NCBI RefSeq assembly: GCF_017591425.1
Contig: NW_024467119.1
Location: 25,517,001-25,581,000 of the forward strand
DNA from: Ochotona curzoniae
Lineage: Eukaryota > Chordata > Mammalia > Lagomorpha > Ochotonidae
Direction of reading: 5' to 3'
DNA: 64,000 nucleotides
Shown here: in pieces, positions 1 to 12,440 of the stretch
Layout: every line of letters begins with the position of its first letter
Position numbering within the stretch: position 1 is the stretch's first letter
Position numbers and translations under genes: made by a program
The notes under the pieces: generated by a model
Databases searched by the model: none
Told to the model about the DNA's origin: nothing
What the model saw: only the letters and a program-made list of their open reading frames with translations

Positions 1-107
1 ATGGACATAAATCTGCTCCAATGGAAACAATCAGGGTACTAGAGAACACAGTTGGCTGGTCAGGGTGGCCGCTTGCTTTGGTGGCTGTTTGTGTGTGTGT
101 GTTTTTA

Positions 108-400
108 ACGTTTATTTCTTTATTTTAAAGGCAGAATTAGAGCAAGAGATAAAGATCTTTAATCCATTGGTTGACTATCCAATGGCTGCCAATAGCATGG
201 GGTTGGCCTGCTGAAGCCAGAGAACGGAACTTCATCCAGGTCTCCCACATGTGTGCAGAGACCCAAGCACTTAGATTTCCCTCCACTGTTCTCCCAGGAG
301 CATCAGCAGGGAGCTGGATAGGAGATGGAGCAGGATGCTCATATGGGATACTGGTGTCATAGGCAGCAGCTTAACCCGGCTCTCCCATAGCACTGGCTTC
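108..400 (-). mobile_element. CSINE-type SINE, diverged
   Basis: Minus-strand copy with CAGGGAGCTGGAT and GGTCTCCCACATG body motifs; head ends in a damaged AGCACTGGCTTC. Confidence 0.8.
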
Positions 401-1011
401 TGTTTTTCTGGCTCTTTTTTGATCATCTTACAGTGCAATTTCATTTGTTGTTTCACTGAGAGCTTATTTACTGTGTAATTTTCAAAATAGCAAGATCAAA
501 CTAGACGAGAGAAGGTGCCACGATTTTGCTGAGTGTATACATGGTGCTTACTAGTTCATTTTTCATTCACACACAAAAAAATCATGCAATGATATCCCAG
601 ACACTGGCTACATAGAAATCACCGAGTTCCCAAGGAGTTCTCAAAGTAATGGGAAAAAAATTTTTTTAATGATCAAAACAGGAACTGTAGCAAATTAACA
701 CTCAGTGAAACCTGAAAAATGCCATGCCTGGGATTTGACTGAAAGGATGGGAATTCTCTTTCGGAAATTATATTTGAAGGATAAGTAACAATTAAATGTG
801 GAAGAAATGGCATGTCCAAAAGAAGGAGCATGAGGAAAAAGGACTAAAAGGAGGTCAAGTGGCTGGAACAGAGAAAGCAAGAAGTAGCATAATAAAAGCA
901 GGCCTTCCAGACTGTGTTAGATATTTTGGCCTTTATCCTGATGACAAGGGGAAGTTGTACTGTTTGCAGTAAGGAGGAATCAAAAGCAAATTAGAACTAG
1001 ATCAAGATAGG

Positions 1012-1254
1012 AACACATGTTGTGGCACAGCTGCTGTTGAGGAATCTGTATCCTATACTGGCATGCTGGTTTGAATCTCAGCTATTCTGCTCCAAGCCAG
1101 CTTCCTAACAATGACATCCACTTGAGACGTGAACAGAGCTCCCGGCTGCTGACTTTGATCTGGACTGCCCCAATGTTGAAGGACCTTGGGGAATAAGCCT
1201 ATGTTATATCTTCCTATGATCTTGGTTTTCAAATAAACAAATAAATAAATCTCT
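1012..1254 (+). mobile_element. CSINE-type SINE, diverged
   Basis: Weak head (TGTGGCACAGCTGC), B-box-like GGTTTGAATCTC, tail AAATAAATAAATCT. Confidence 0.7.
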
Positions 1255-2019
1255 CCTTCCCCCCCTACCCCTTTTCTTCTCTAAATGGGTCAAGAAAGAT
1301 GCTGACAGAAAAATCACGAAGCTCCTGCCCTGGTGTAGATCAGAGATAAGGGCAACATGGGACAGAGTAGAAACATACAGAAGATCAAGAAATAATTTAC
1401 AGTAGTACATTCAAAATCTGAATTGGAGTTTAAAGGAGGCAGATTCCTAGGTTTCTGGCTGGAAGCAACAGAAATGAAAATGGTCCCACTCACTGAACCA
1501 GGAAACCCTGACACTCTGTTTGGAAGTAAGAGTATAAATTACAGTTTGTACATGTTGAGGCTGAGGGGCCTTGGGGACAGCACCAGAGCCAGGCAGCTGG
1601 CTCCAGGACCTGCCTGAACATTGCAAATCTCTCCCTGTATGGGTCAGACTTTCCATGATCACTGATGTTCTGCTCTACAGGAATCATTTACTGCCTCCCA
1701 CGCACATTAGCAGGAATCCAGATCAAAGGAGATTACCCAGGATGTGAGAACGGATGTGGGTACCACAATAGGTGGCTTAACCCAGGATACCTCAATGCTT
1801 TTCCCATGTGTTTTCATAATTCAACTTTTAATATTTAAAATTAAAATATTTAAAACAGCAAAACACAGTCCTGTTAAAGAGATACTGATTTGACAAATCT
1901 GAATTGGATGAGTAAAAGACAAACGGAACTAGTTTTTTACTGGGGCAAGAGCTTGCTTCAGCTCCCTGCTTTTCATGAACAGACAGATGTCACTGATGAG
2001 GTCAGGATACAGCACAACT

Positions 2020-2314
2020 GGGCCGGGTGCAACAGCCTAGTGGCTAAATCCTCGCCTTGTACAAGCGGGATCCCATACCGGTGCTGGTTTGAGTCCCTGG
2101 CTGCTCTACTTCCCTTCCAGCTCCCTACTTGTGGCCTGGGAAAGCAGTAGAGGATAATCCAAAGCCTTGGGACCCTGCACTTGCATGGAAAACCCAGAAG
2201 AAACTCTTGGCTCCTGGCTTTGGACTGGCTCAGTTCTGGCCAGTGTGGCTATTTGGGAGTGAACCAGTAGATGGAAGATCTTTATCTCTCTTCTCTCTAG
2301 ATCTGTATTTCCAA

Positions 2315-2345
<31 letters not shown>

Positions 2346-2350
2346 AAAAT
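2020..2350 (+). mobile_element. CSINE-type SINE, full length
   Basis: Complete head to tail, ending in a (TAAA)n stretch of about eight units, 112 bp from a SEC31A exon. Confidence 0.92.
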
Positions 2351-2462
2351 ATATACCACAACTGTCAAGGCAGAAAATGTAAATGATCAAATAGATAACC
2401 CTCTTTATATGAAAATGCATTTAACAGAGCCATCCTCCCATTCCACTTCCACAGCCTGTTAC

Positions 2463-2726
2463 CTGGACAGTATTTCCAATAGGAGCCCCTGGGGCACCTT
2501 CCAAATTGGGCTTGGAGAAAGATGGTGGCATACTTGCTTGGCCAAGAGGCTGTTGCATGCCATGGAAAGGCTGGCCACCTGGAAGGTGTGGCTGTGGGAA
2601 TGAAGCTTGATTCGATGGTGGTATTGGAGCTGGAGTTTGTTGCTGCAGCATCTGTGACTGGGGGTCACCCAAGGGGTTCATGATTGGCGACGTGATGGGA
2701 ACTGGAGGCGTGAAGTTCTCGGGCAT
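2463..2726 (-). CDS. SEC31A: SEC31A coding exon, residues 1041-1128
   Basis: 264 nt, phase 0 to 0, exactly 88 codons as in human. Starts MPENFTPPVPITSPIMNPLG and ends GAPGAPIGNTVQ (human NTFQ). Acceptor CGCAAAG, donor GTAACA. This is the last SEC31A exon I can find; the conserved C-terminal helical exons must lie beyond position 1. Confidence 0.96.
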
Positions 2727-3748
2727 CTTTGCGAAGATGGAAACAGAGGGCACCAAGAGTCAAAACAAAAACAATAGCAACACTTTCTCAGCTTTATGTA
2801 AGAGAACTAGACCATTTCTTGGTTTAAAAAAATTCACAACAGAAAACTTCCGTCAAATGAAGTTTCATGCAGAATTCTAGGATAGGACACAAATTAATAT
2901 GGCTAAGGTTGGTGGGAGCTCTAACCTGGACCTCTCAGTTCTGCCCTTGCCCTTCCACACTGACCCCAATTAAGGGAAGCAAAAAACACAGCCTTTCCAA
3001 AAGGCAATGTTAAGTCTGCAGAAGTCTGCCTGGGAATACTTGGAGTCGCATGTGCCGCACTTGTGTGTTTAATGTGTCTAGGGAGGGTACTCCTTTCCTA
3101 GGCCAGAAAGTAGATATTTAGCAATTTTACAACTCAAAGTAGCTGATCAAGTCTGTTTTAGGTTTCTTTGAGCACTTCATGTCTCTCAATTTCACATTGT
3201 GTGCTCATGGCTGTATTTGGAGGAACAGTTAAAAAAAAAAGAAGTAGAAAATGGCTTGGGAAGAAGGAAAGGAAAATCATAAGAACTATGAAGTTCTTAA
3301 TAACTTTGACAACTGAACAACACTTAGCTACACCATCACTTCTGTATTCAAACAATATCCAGTTAGACAAAATGCCAATGTATCATGACCAAGTTCATGA
3401 TTCTTGCTGGAACCCCACAACCGAAGTAATGCCGTCCAAAACACATCATTTGAGAAGCCTGAAATGTTATTTCCTACTTTTGGAAGAGGCCTGCTGGGAA
3501 CTGACACTTTGCCTTCTTAAAGGGATTCAAGTTGTACCACTTCCATTAGAGCTAGGTTTAGATGATACTGTTTTCCACGGTCTTTGCTTCCCTCCAGGGA
3601 AGACTAAAACCATGTTGAAATACCCTGTAAATACACCAGTGAGTAAACTATGCCTTGAAAAGGATCAGTGAAGTGTAATGTGCTCCAAGTGCCTATGTGA
3701 TGAGCCTGACACCTGTGGGCCCCAGGATGGGTGTCTTTTTCTAAGTAC

Positions 3749-3807
3749 CTTCTTCTTCTTGGGTACTCTGTTCAAAGCTGGAGGGTCATTCCACCCATTC
3801 TGTGGAC
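3749..3807 (-). CDS. SEC31A: SEC31A exon with SAR1-GAP-stimulating Trp-Asn motif
   Basis: 59 nt, phase 1 to 0, residues 1021-1040, reading GPQNGWNDPPALNRVPKKKK. The Trp-Asn pair in GWNDPP is the equivalent of the yeast Sec31 residues that reach into the Sec23-Sar1 active site and raise GTPase activity. Separated by 8.6 kb from the preceding exon, the largest intron in the visible gene. Donor GTACTT. Confidence 0.93.
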
Positions 3808-4491
3808 CTATCAGAGACAACAGAAGATAACATTTCTTTAGAATCTTGAAAGCAAGAAAACGAAACTGAGTTCATCATTTAATTTCTAAAATTCTACATA
3901 GCTCTGAGATAAACCTCATAAAACTTTTACCAACTGGCCTGTGGGGTCGCTGGTAGCACTGTGGTCTTGCAATCAGACCTCTACCACAGGTTGCAGTGGA
4001 GGGACCAGCCACCTTTGCACCATTTCTACTTAAATGGCTAATGTATGAATGGCGACATGCTTCACCTCCAAGGAGCAGTTTACTATTCTCTCCCAGGAAG
4101 GGCAGAATCAGTGACCTTAGTCTGTTTAAAAAAAAAAAAAAATTCTGCTACATTCACCATACCTGAATAAATAAGCACATACTCTCGCCTCTATATGGTA
4201 GAAACATTGCTTAAAAACAAAAACAAACCTTTACACAGCACCACAAATTCTGATCATCTCTGCTTTGAGAATTATAAAATGGAAGGATTACTAAAAAATC
4301 TGCTGTAAGATTTTTTTTTTAATGCTAAAAAAAAAAAAACCCCAACCCTCCAGACTGGCAGCAAACATATAATGAAATTATTGTAAATAGTACATTTCTC
4401 TGAACACATCAAAACAAACCAAAAAGCACAAACTCCCACCCCTATATCTCAAGTGAAAAATGAAGATCGGAAGCAGAATTTACTAAACACT

Positions 4492-4780
4492 GGGGCTAGT
4501 GTTGTGGCATACTGGGTAAAGCTGGTCCCTGTGACACTAATATCCCATATGGGCACCAGCTCATGTCCCAGCTGTTCCACTTCCCACCAGCTCCCTGCAA
4601 ATGGCCTGGGAAAAGCAGATGGCCCAAAGCCTTGTGACTCTGCATTCATGTTGGAGACCCCAATGAAGCTTCTGGCTCCTGGTTCAGCCAGCTCTGTCTT
4701 GGCACAGTTGTAGTGACTTGAGAAGTGAACCAGTAGATAGAATATCTCCCTCTCTTTCAAATAAATAAACTTTTAAAAAA
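4492..4780 (+). mobile_element. CSINE-type SINE, older subtype
   Basis: Head GGGGCTAGTGTTGTGGCAT, tail CTCTTTCAAATAAATAAAC. Confidence 0.88.
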
Positions 4781-4861
4781 TAGAAAGAATTTATTAAGTA
4801 TATTAGAGCCTTGAGTGTCTTCAAAGGAGAAAAAGCATATTGAAAACAGGATCATTTTATT

Positions 4862-5170
4862 AAAAAAAAAAAAAGATTTGAAAGGTACAGTTACAGAGGG
4901 GTACATAAGGAGAGACAGAGTTTCCATTCACTAGTTCACTCCCCAAATGGCCACAACAGCCAAACCTGGGCAGGCCAAAGCCAGGAGTCAGAAGTGCCTT
5001 CCAAGTCTCCCATGTAGATGCTGGGACCCAAGCATTTGGGTCATCTTCCCTTGCTTTCCCAGGCACATTAGCAGGGAGCTGGATGGGAAATGGGACAGAC
5101 AGTATTCAAGCATATAGGAAGCCAGCACTGCACGCAGTGACTTCACTTGCAGTGCCACAACACTGGTCCC
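4862..5170 (-). mobile_element. CSINE-type SINE, minus strand
   Basis: Begins with poly(A)-type AAAGATTTG, body GTCTCCCATGTAGATG, ends CAACACTGGTCCC. Confidence 0.85.
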
Positions 5171-5643
5171 CAAAGCCAAAAAAAATTTTTAAAGATTTAT
5201 TTTTATTGGTCCCACAGTAAATTTTAAATCATAACATTTTTCATCAAGTGCAAATTATAATCTGTCCTATCATGGACCCAGATAACTGGTAAAGATAGTT
5301 TCGTGCATGTGTATATATAAGGATAACAAATTACTCTTCTTCCAATAAACTATTTTTCAGCATGTTAACTTTTATTTGTTTGATATGCATGACATCCAAT
5401 CACAAAATTGTTGAGCAAGCCAAAGAACCTGATTCACGCATAACATCACAAACTTTTAAACTACAGATCTCCTAACCACCCTGTATCCACAAGTTTATCA
5501 GGAGGTGGGACACAAAATCAGGCTAAAGTACTCCGAGTTCAATTATGCCAGCTTCTTGGAAAATGCTTACATCTCTGATCAGGTATCAATCATTCAAGTC
5601 TCTTTCATGACTTTTTATTTTTACCCATACCTAAGATAATCTT

Positions 5644-5684
5644 TAGCAGTCTATCGCTTTAACCACTCAGCCACCTCGTCCCAT
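5644..5684 (-). tRNA. tRNA-Ser 5' half, retro-inserted fragment
   Basis: The complement reads GACGAGGTGGCTGAGTGGTT then AAAGCGATAGACTGCTAA, the 5' half of a tRNA-Ser up to the anticodon loop, with D-arm/A-box. The 3' half is absent. A 16-bp duplication with one mismatch (TACCTAAGAYAATCTT) lies at 5628-5643 and 5685-5700. Not a functional tRNA. Confidence 0.8.
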
Positions 5685-6179
5685 TACCTAAGACAATCTT
5701 ACAAGCTGTTCCCTTTATGTCTTTATAAAATATACAGCTTTTATGATTTAAAGCTGTTTTGTGTCATGATATAAAGTCAATCAGCTAGCAAATTTTACTG
5801 AATCAAGGCTAAATAAAAATTATACTAATCACATTTTTGGATCATTAGCTTTCAAATTTACATGCATTATTGTTTTTGTTCATTCATCAATTGTACTTAA
5901 TGATTCAGGTATTACCAAGTATATTTTACAACCAATTCACCTTCCAACATAAATGCCTGGTCTTGGATAAACTGAATTTCTGTAGATAAAAAGTAAAAGT
6001 CATTTACATAGTTTTACTGAAAACATTCCAAAGTCTAATTTAACATCTTCTCCCCTTCCCCCCACCCATTTCTATAAAGAACAAATTATTTTTTTAAATT
6101 TACTGCCGATGTGCTGGGGATGCTACAGGGTCAAGGTTACTCATTTCATGTCTCCCTCTCTTCTCTGTCATCTACTTGC

Positions 6180-6328
6180 AGGGCAGCGAGAGCCAGAAAC
6201 GCAGACAGAGCTCCCATCTGCTGATTCACTCTCCAAGTGTCCTCCACAGCCAGGACTAGGCCGAGCTGAAACAGTCAGGAACCCAACCCAGGTCTCCCAT
6301 GTGGGTGGCAGAAACCCAAGTACTTGAA
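6180..6328 (-). mobile_element. CSINE fragment, minus strand, part of a head-to-head pair
   Basis: Tail-side half only; stops abruptly after GAAACCCAAGTACTTGA where a plus-strand copy begins. Confidence 0.75.
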
Positions 6329-6329
6329 A

Positions 6330-6594
6330 ACGCTGGAATCCCATATGGGTGCTGGTTCTAATCCCAGCAGTTCCACTTCCCATCCAGCTCCCTGCTTGTG
6401 GCCTGGAAAAGCAGCTGAGGACGGCCCAAAGCTTTGGGATCCTGCACCCATGTGGGATACCTAGAGGAGATTCCTGGCTCCTGGCTCCAGATGGCACAGC
6501 ACCGGCCATTGTGCTCACTTGGGGAGTGAATCATCAGATGAAAGATATTCCTCTCTGTATATCTGACTTTGTAATAAAAATAAATAAATCTTTT
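6330..6594 (+). mobile_element. CSINE-type SINE, 5' truncated
   Basis: Starts inside the tRNA-like head at CGCTGGAATCCCATATGG and runs to AATAAATAAATCTTT. Forms a head-to-head mosaic with the copy at 6180. Confidence 0.88.
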
Positions 6595-8624
6595 AAAAAC
6601 AAAAATCTAGGGGCAACTTGGGAATTAACCTATCTCATCACTGGACCCTGCTGAAGTCTCATCTCCCTGGTGTGGAGACCAGGTCCTCCACAGAATTCTT
6701 TGGGAAGAAACAGGGGCCTGCTGCTCTTGCACGTTGAGTGCGGGGCTGCACACCACCCTTAGCTGAACGCCTCTTCTCAGGGACCTTCTCAGGAACTCGT
6801 GGAGAATACAATGACAGGATGGATACAGTGGCTAAGATACTTTCCAGTTGCCTTGGATCTCAGTATGATGCCAATGTCATGGTAAGTTTTGGTTAGATAA
6901 TCTTTTGAAAGGCAAGGAATAGGGAATCCTCATTATACATAAACTCTTCCTATCGTTGCAAGCCAGCAGGTTGTATTTTTTTAAAAAGTCATAAAATCAA
7001 AGATCAAATGTAAAAAGACATAAATCGTTGCAGCCATTTTTCAGTGACCCAAGATAAAATTAAAGTAAGGAAGGCTATAATGCTCCATTCACTTTACCTG
7101 AAACCAGTAAAACCAGGTCCTACAGTTTTAGGGAAATTCATAAAAATTAAGACAAAATTTTAAGAAACTGTTTCACAAAAACATGCAATACTATGACCCT
7201 TCAAAATTGTTGAATAAGCACAAGTATAAGACTGTATGCATAGGTGAAAACTTCAAAGGCTGCTTTATTAGAAAATAATTTTTCTGAGTAAAATTCTAGA
7301 GACTTCACTTTTGAAAGCACTTTCCCTTTAAAAATGAGCACACATTTAACCAGAGGCAAGAAAGTTAACCAACCAACAAATCAATGAAATAAGTGAACTG
7401 GGCAGTGCCCACTTCTCCTGGAACAGAGGCTGCTCCCTGCTGTCCCGGGCTGGCCACTCCACACGCAGACCCTGGAGAGCCAGCCAGCTTTGCTGCCCCG
7501 CTCCGTTGGTGTGCTGTCCACAGGCCACCCTGCAGCCCCCTTCAGCTGATGCTCCCTCAGCACCACTCACCTGCTCAAAGTCCTGCACAACAATCTCTCA
7601 TCTTACTAACCTCTGCCCTTCTTGCCCTGCATAAAAGGTTCCCTAAAACTGAGCCCAGATACAAACTGTAGGCTTCAGCTTAGCTGCTGCTCGATAGAAA
7701 TGCACTGTGCCTTTCTACCTCCCCATCCTTGGGGTAATTCCAATTCAAGATCAAACAGGTCATCATTAAGAATTTACTGAATCAATGTTTGTGGTTTATT
7801 CATGGGAGAACCAAAAGTCTATGTCTATGACAGCAATTATCCACTGTCAACTGGAATTTCGAAATGCTGAATAAAATCATGATCATAGAACAAAGACAAT
7901 GTTTTCACACAGAATTATTTATATAATGATCAAAATTCTTAGGAAGTAAAAAAAGAACAGAGTTAAGCTATTAACTGTTAATATAAAATACAGGAGACTG
8001 TTAATGTGCAACAGAGCAGCTAGGTATAGTGCATGCCAAACACTGAAAAATGTTTGGTTTCTTATTATTTACTCTGTTTTCAGCCAGGTTAGAGCACTAT
8101 GTTACTTTGCATTCACAGACTAACTTTCACAGGGCGCAGCCAAATGCTGTTTTGCTTACAGAGAGAAAGAACACCCATGCAAATATGTACACTAAATTAT
8201 AACGTAACAAACTCCTGGGCGGTGCTGCTATACGACTCTCGCAATCCCCAGGCTGGGCACTTTTCCATCATCTATATCAAGACTAGACTATCTGGTGCAG
8301 AAGGAACAGGAGCTTTGAAGACTGAAAGAACCTGGGTTTGTATCTCAACTTGCTCAATCCTATTGCACACCTGAGAAAATTTTATAAGTTTAATCCCTAA
8401 GGAACTCAGTTTCCTCACGTACAATTAAAAAATAATAAATGTTATTTCTCCGAGTTCTGAGATAAATAAGAAAATATAAAACAATAAAAAAATAGTGTCC
8501 AACATCAGCTCAATCTTATTTCCTTCCCTTTTTCCCTGTACCACTTTTTAAGTGAGGATTTCCTTGATTTCCATGCTACCTCTTTCACTTAAGAGCTCTG
8601 ATTATTAGCCAATTATTATTTGGT

Positions 8625-8932
8625 AAGGTTTATTTCATTTATTGGAAAGACAGAGAACATCAGAGAGGGGGAGACACAGAGAGATCTGCATCCAAGGGTT
8701 CACTTCCCAAATGGCCTCTAACGACTGGGACTGGGCTAGGCTGAAAAGAGGAGTCTGAACTGCATCTGGATTTCCCACTCGGGTGGCAGGGGCCCAGCAC
8801 TTGCGGCACGTTTCATTGCTTTTCCACGCTCTTCAACAGGGAGCTGGATTAGAAGCAGAGCAGCAGGGTCTCAAAATGGTGCTCTATTATGAGATGCCAG
8901 CAACACAGTAGCAGCTTAATCTACTGTGACAT
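8625..8932 (-). mobile_element. CSINE-type SINE, minus strand, diverged
   Basis: Body motifs CAGGGAGCTGGATTAGAAG and GAGACACAGAGAGATCTGC. Confidence 0.8.
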
Positions 8933-9015
8933 TACTCAACTATTCAGAACACGTACTATCTTCACTCATCCACTAGAGATGAAGTAGCACTCCTCTCTAA
9001 AATATGCAACAACTG

Positions 9016-9310
9016 GGCCCAGCTCGATGGCGCAGTGGTTAAGGTCCTCACCTTGCACACCCGGGATCCCATATGGGCGCCAGTTCTAATCCTGGCGGCC
9101 CCGCTTCCATTCCAGCTCCCTGCTTGTGGCCCGGGAAAGCAGTGGAGGACAGCCCAAAGCTTTGGGACCCGGCACCCGCGTGGGAGACCCGGAAAAGGTT
9201 CCTGGCTTCGGATCGGCATAGCATCGGCGGAAGATCTTCCTCTCTATCTCTCCTCTCTGTATATCTGCCTTTCCAATAAAAAAATAATAAAAATAAATCT
9301 TTAAATAAAA
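9016..9310 (+). mobile_element. young CSINE with internal deletion
   Basis: Well-preserved head (GGTTAAGGTCCTCACCTTGC). Lacks ~30 bp (the TTGTGCTCACTTGGGG region). 12-bp duplication ATGCAACAACTG at 9004-9015 and 9311-9322. Confidence 0.93.
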
Positions 9311-9334
9311 ATGCAACAACTGAAGCTATCTGTA

Positions 9335-9905
9335 GTGTATCACTGTACATTTATCTGAGTAACAAAGGACAGTGCACATACACATAGTAGCTTTATTTTT
9401 CATAGTTCCAATTACTGGAAGTCAAATACGGACTGATAATATAAAATGGAACATTCCAGAAAGAAGCCATTTTTAAGTTTTAAATTGTGCAGCACTGTGA
9501 GCAGCATGATGGAATCTTGTGCATTCAGCTCCCTTCCTCCTGGGACATGAATTATCCCTATGTTCAGTGTGCATGTACTAAGCATTCTAACCTGCTCCCT
9601 AGACACTTAGTAGCCATCTTGTTACCATGCCAATAGTATCAGAGTACTTGAGCTCAAGTAACCTTTATTTTACATAATCATCGGTCCTAAGGTGAAATAG
9701 CAATTATGTCAGATTTATTACAGTATACAGTAATAATCATTCTGGTTCATAATTACTGTTAGTTTTAATATGTCTAAATAATTTAACTTTTTCATAGGCT
9801 TATATGAATAGGAAAAAACATAGTATATGCAAAATTCAGCACTTCTGTGGTTCTTGGCTGGGGATCCTGCACTATATTCCTAACAGGTAACAGAGGATGA
9901 CTATA
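9335..9905. mobile_element. Tigger-like DNA transposon remnant
   Basis: Old, diverged. Recognised from remembered Tigger-type text: AAATGGAACATTCCAGAAA, CACTTAGTAGCCATCTTG, CAAGTAACCTTTATTTTAC and a GGAAAAAACATAGTATAT segment before a damaged terminal repeat. Internal transposase is missing. Confidence 0.55.
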
Positions 9906-10030
9906 GCATACTCATGAGTGTGAGTATTACGTGTGTGTGATTTTTACTATTAGGGATTTTAACATTTTACACTAAAAAAGGAGATGAAAATGCATGTATA
10001 ATTCTGGGACCAAACGTTCATTAGACTTTA

Positions 10031-10173
10031 AAAGGAACTCCTGACTCCTGGCTTTGGACTGGCCCAGTTCTGGTCATTGTGACTCTGGGAAGTAAAGCAA
10101 AGGATGGCGGGTTTTTCTCATCTCCCCCACCCTACCCTGTAACTTTGTCTTTCAATAAATAAATAAATCTTTA
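10031..10173 (+). mobile_element. CSINE 3' fragment
   Basis: Only the last half, from GGAACTCCTGACTCCTGGC to AAATAAATAAATCTTTA. Confidence 0.8.
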
Positions 10174-10228
10174 AGAAGCACAAAGGAAAGAAAATGTCAT
10201 ATCCATACTTATTAGGACATTATCAGAG

Positions 10229-10499
10229 GAATTAGCATTGTGGTGTAATGGTTAAAGATGTTGCCTGCAATACCAGCATCCCATACTGGTGTGGATGAGC
10301 GTCCTGCTGTTCTGCTTCTAACCCAGCTCTGTTAACGGCCTGAAAAAGCGCTGCATGACAGCCCCAGCACAAGGCAGACCCGGATGAAGTTCCAGGTTCC
10401 CAGCTTCAGCCTACGTCAGCCTTGGCTGCTGTGCCACCTAGGGAGTGAGCCAGGGAATGCAACATCTTTCTCAATATCTTTCTCTCTCTCTTTCAAAAG

Positions 10500-10538
<39 letters not shown>

Positions 10539-10545
10539 ATCTTTA
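10229..10545 (+). mobile_element. CSINE-type SINE with long (TAAA)n tail
   Basis: Head TTGTGGTGTAATGGTTAAAG; ~10 TAAA units at 10500-10540. Confidence 0.85.
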
Positions 10546-10717
10546 ATAACTTTGGAATTAGAAATAGCTAGCGTCACCTCATCTTTTTTTTTTGCCAACC
10601 TATTCAAAGCCATAATTTATAACCTGAAAAGGAAACCTCTTTTAAATATTAAAATGCACAGAGCTCTGAGTAACGTTTTCTATCATTACAGTTAACTTTG
10701 AAAAAATGTGTTTATTT

Positions 10718-10969
10718 GGGCTGGTGCTGTGGCATGGCAGGTAAACCTACTGCCTGTGACACCAGCATCCTATGTGAGTGCTGGTTTGTGTCCCGACTGC
10801 TCTACTTCTAAACCAACCACTGCTGACACGCCTGGGAAAGCAGTGAATGACGCCCCAGCGTTTGCGCCACTGCATCCACTCAGCGGACTTGGACGAAGCT
10901 TCTGACTGTAGCCATCTGGGGAGTTGGAATTTCTCACTCTTAACTTTCAAAATGAACAATCAATCTTTA
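10718..10969 (+). mobile_element. CSINE-type SINE, diverged
   Basis: Head GGGCTGGTGCTGTGGCAT; tail shortened. Confidence 0.83.
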
Positions 10970-11397
10970 AAGATAAACAGTGCTTCTGATATACCAATCG
11001 CTGTCTTCAAAAGTATTTAATGCACTAACACATTCAATCTCTCTTGATGGATAGGTACTACTGTTATTCTCTGAGGAAACTGAAACTTAGGAAATTACTC
11101 AAATCATATACTGAGTAGCCAAGCTGAAACACAAACCCAGACAATCTGTACACTCAATTTTTGTGGAAGTGGTTCTTGTGCTAATCTGATGGGTTCTTTT
11201 TTTATATCGTGTACTTCTGAGGCCTCTTTTGAGCACCCCAAAGTGAAAACCAGATAATACAACCTTATCCATAAAATGAACACAATGCTCTAACTGTAAT
11301 ATTAAGAATTTAAAAATGTATAAAACTGTATTTTACCACGAAGAAAAAAAAAAGGCAGGCGAGTGAAGTGAGAGACAATACCCTGAAGCAATCACTA

Positions 11398-11430
11398 CAT
11401 ACTGTACACGCATACTGTACACGCATACTG
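11398..11430. repeat. 13-bp tandem repeat, 2.5 copies
   Basis: Unit CATACTGTACACG repeated twice plus CATACTG. Exact copies. Confidence 0.9.
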
Positions 11431-11738
11431 AAACAGCGGGTACTTCTGTAATTATAAAATGCAAAATTAATAAAGATATATCTCATCATGAAAATTTTAC
11501 AAAATTATGAGTTTAATTAGAAATACTCAAACACAACTACGTAAGACCAAAAAAAAAAAAAAAATCCTGGAAATTTCCAAAATGTTCAAGAAGGCAGTAT
11601 TACCATAGTGGACACTGCACTTACTACTGTACACTGACTTTACTCTTACAATACACAGTCAAAGTTGAATGCTCCTCTTCTCTCAGCCCAGCATGATGAG
11701 ATCTTAGTGAATTTTTAACAAATAAAATTATAAAATTT

Positions 11739-12029
11739 GGGTCCAGTGGCATGGCCTTGAACGTGCCGGAAACCCATATGGGCGCCGGTTCTAATCCGGG
11801 CAGCTCCACTTCCCTTCCAGCTCCCTGCCTGTGGCCTGGGAAAGCAGTCGAGGATGGCCAAAAGCTTTGGGACCCTGCACCCATGTGGGAGACCCGGAAG
11901 AGATTTCTGGTTCCCGGCTTCGGATTGGCAAAGCACCGGCCGTTATGCTCACTTGGGGAGTGAATCATCGGACGAAAGATCTTCCTCTCTGTCTATCTGA
12001 CTTTGTAATAAGCATAAATAAATCTTTAA
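11739..12029 (+). mobile_element. young CSINE lacking A-box segment
   Basis: ~18 bp of the head (TAGTGGCTAAAGTCCTCG in sister copies) is missing after GGCATGGCC, so its own pol III promoter is probably dead. Rest well preserved. Confidence 0.92.
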
Positions 12030-12440
12030 AAAAATAAGTAAATAAAATAAAATTTGCAATACTTCATTAAGATACTGTACTAACTTCCATGAATGAGTTT
12101 AAGTTGCAAATGATTTTAAAAACCAAAGCTTTCCCCATGAAAACACAAAAGAAATTAGTGTCCACTAGACTGATTCCAAACACTACATTGTGCCCATTCA
12201 TAGCTTACTTTCAATGGTACATCACATATTTTCTGCTATTTTGAAGCTGTGATTTTTCCTAATTCAGCTGCTCAAGATATTATGAGAACACTTTCAGTTC
12301 TAGAATTTGGTATGAGGCCCCCACCAACACCTCACAGTACCCATTTACAATCAGGTAGAAATAACACATGTCCCCATCCACCCAGCTGTTCATGACCAAA
12401 GGAAGGAGGGAGCCAAACCACACCCCTTTCAAGCGCAGAC

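Larger units (their letters stand above)
1..2462. other. partial SEC31A intron, no exon found
   Basis: Holds three SINE copies (below) and otherwise unrecognised AT-rich sequence. I looked for the conserved SEC31A C-terminal exon on the minus strand and did not see it. Confidence 0.6.
5171..8624. other. intronic sequence between SINEs
   Basis: Apart from the tRNA half and the SINE pair at 6180-6594, nothing is recognised. 7390-7720 is a GC-richer patch (CCCTGCTGTCCCGGGCTGG) without exon signals in a SEC31A frame. Confidence 0.5.

Noticed and set aside
7346..7720. GC-richer patch with TATA-like CATAAAAGG, possible LTR
   Set aside because: No terminal repeats or partner LTR found, so I do not call it.
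9016..9310. tRNA gene from A/B-box-like sequence
   Set aside because: This and all similar heads are SINE promoters without cloverleaf folding potential beyond the boxes.
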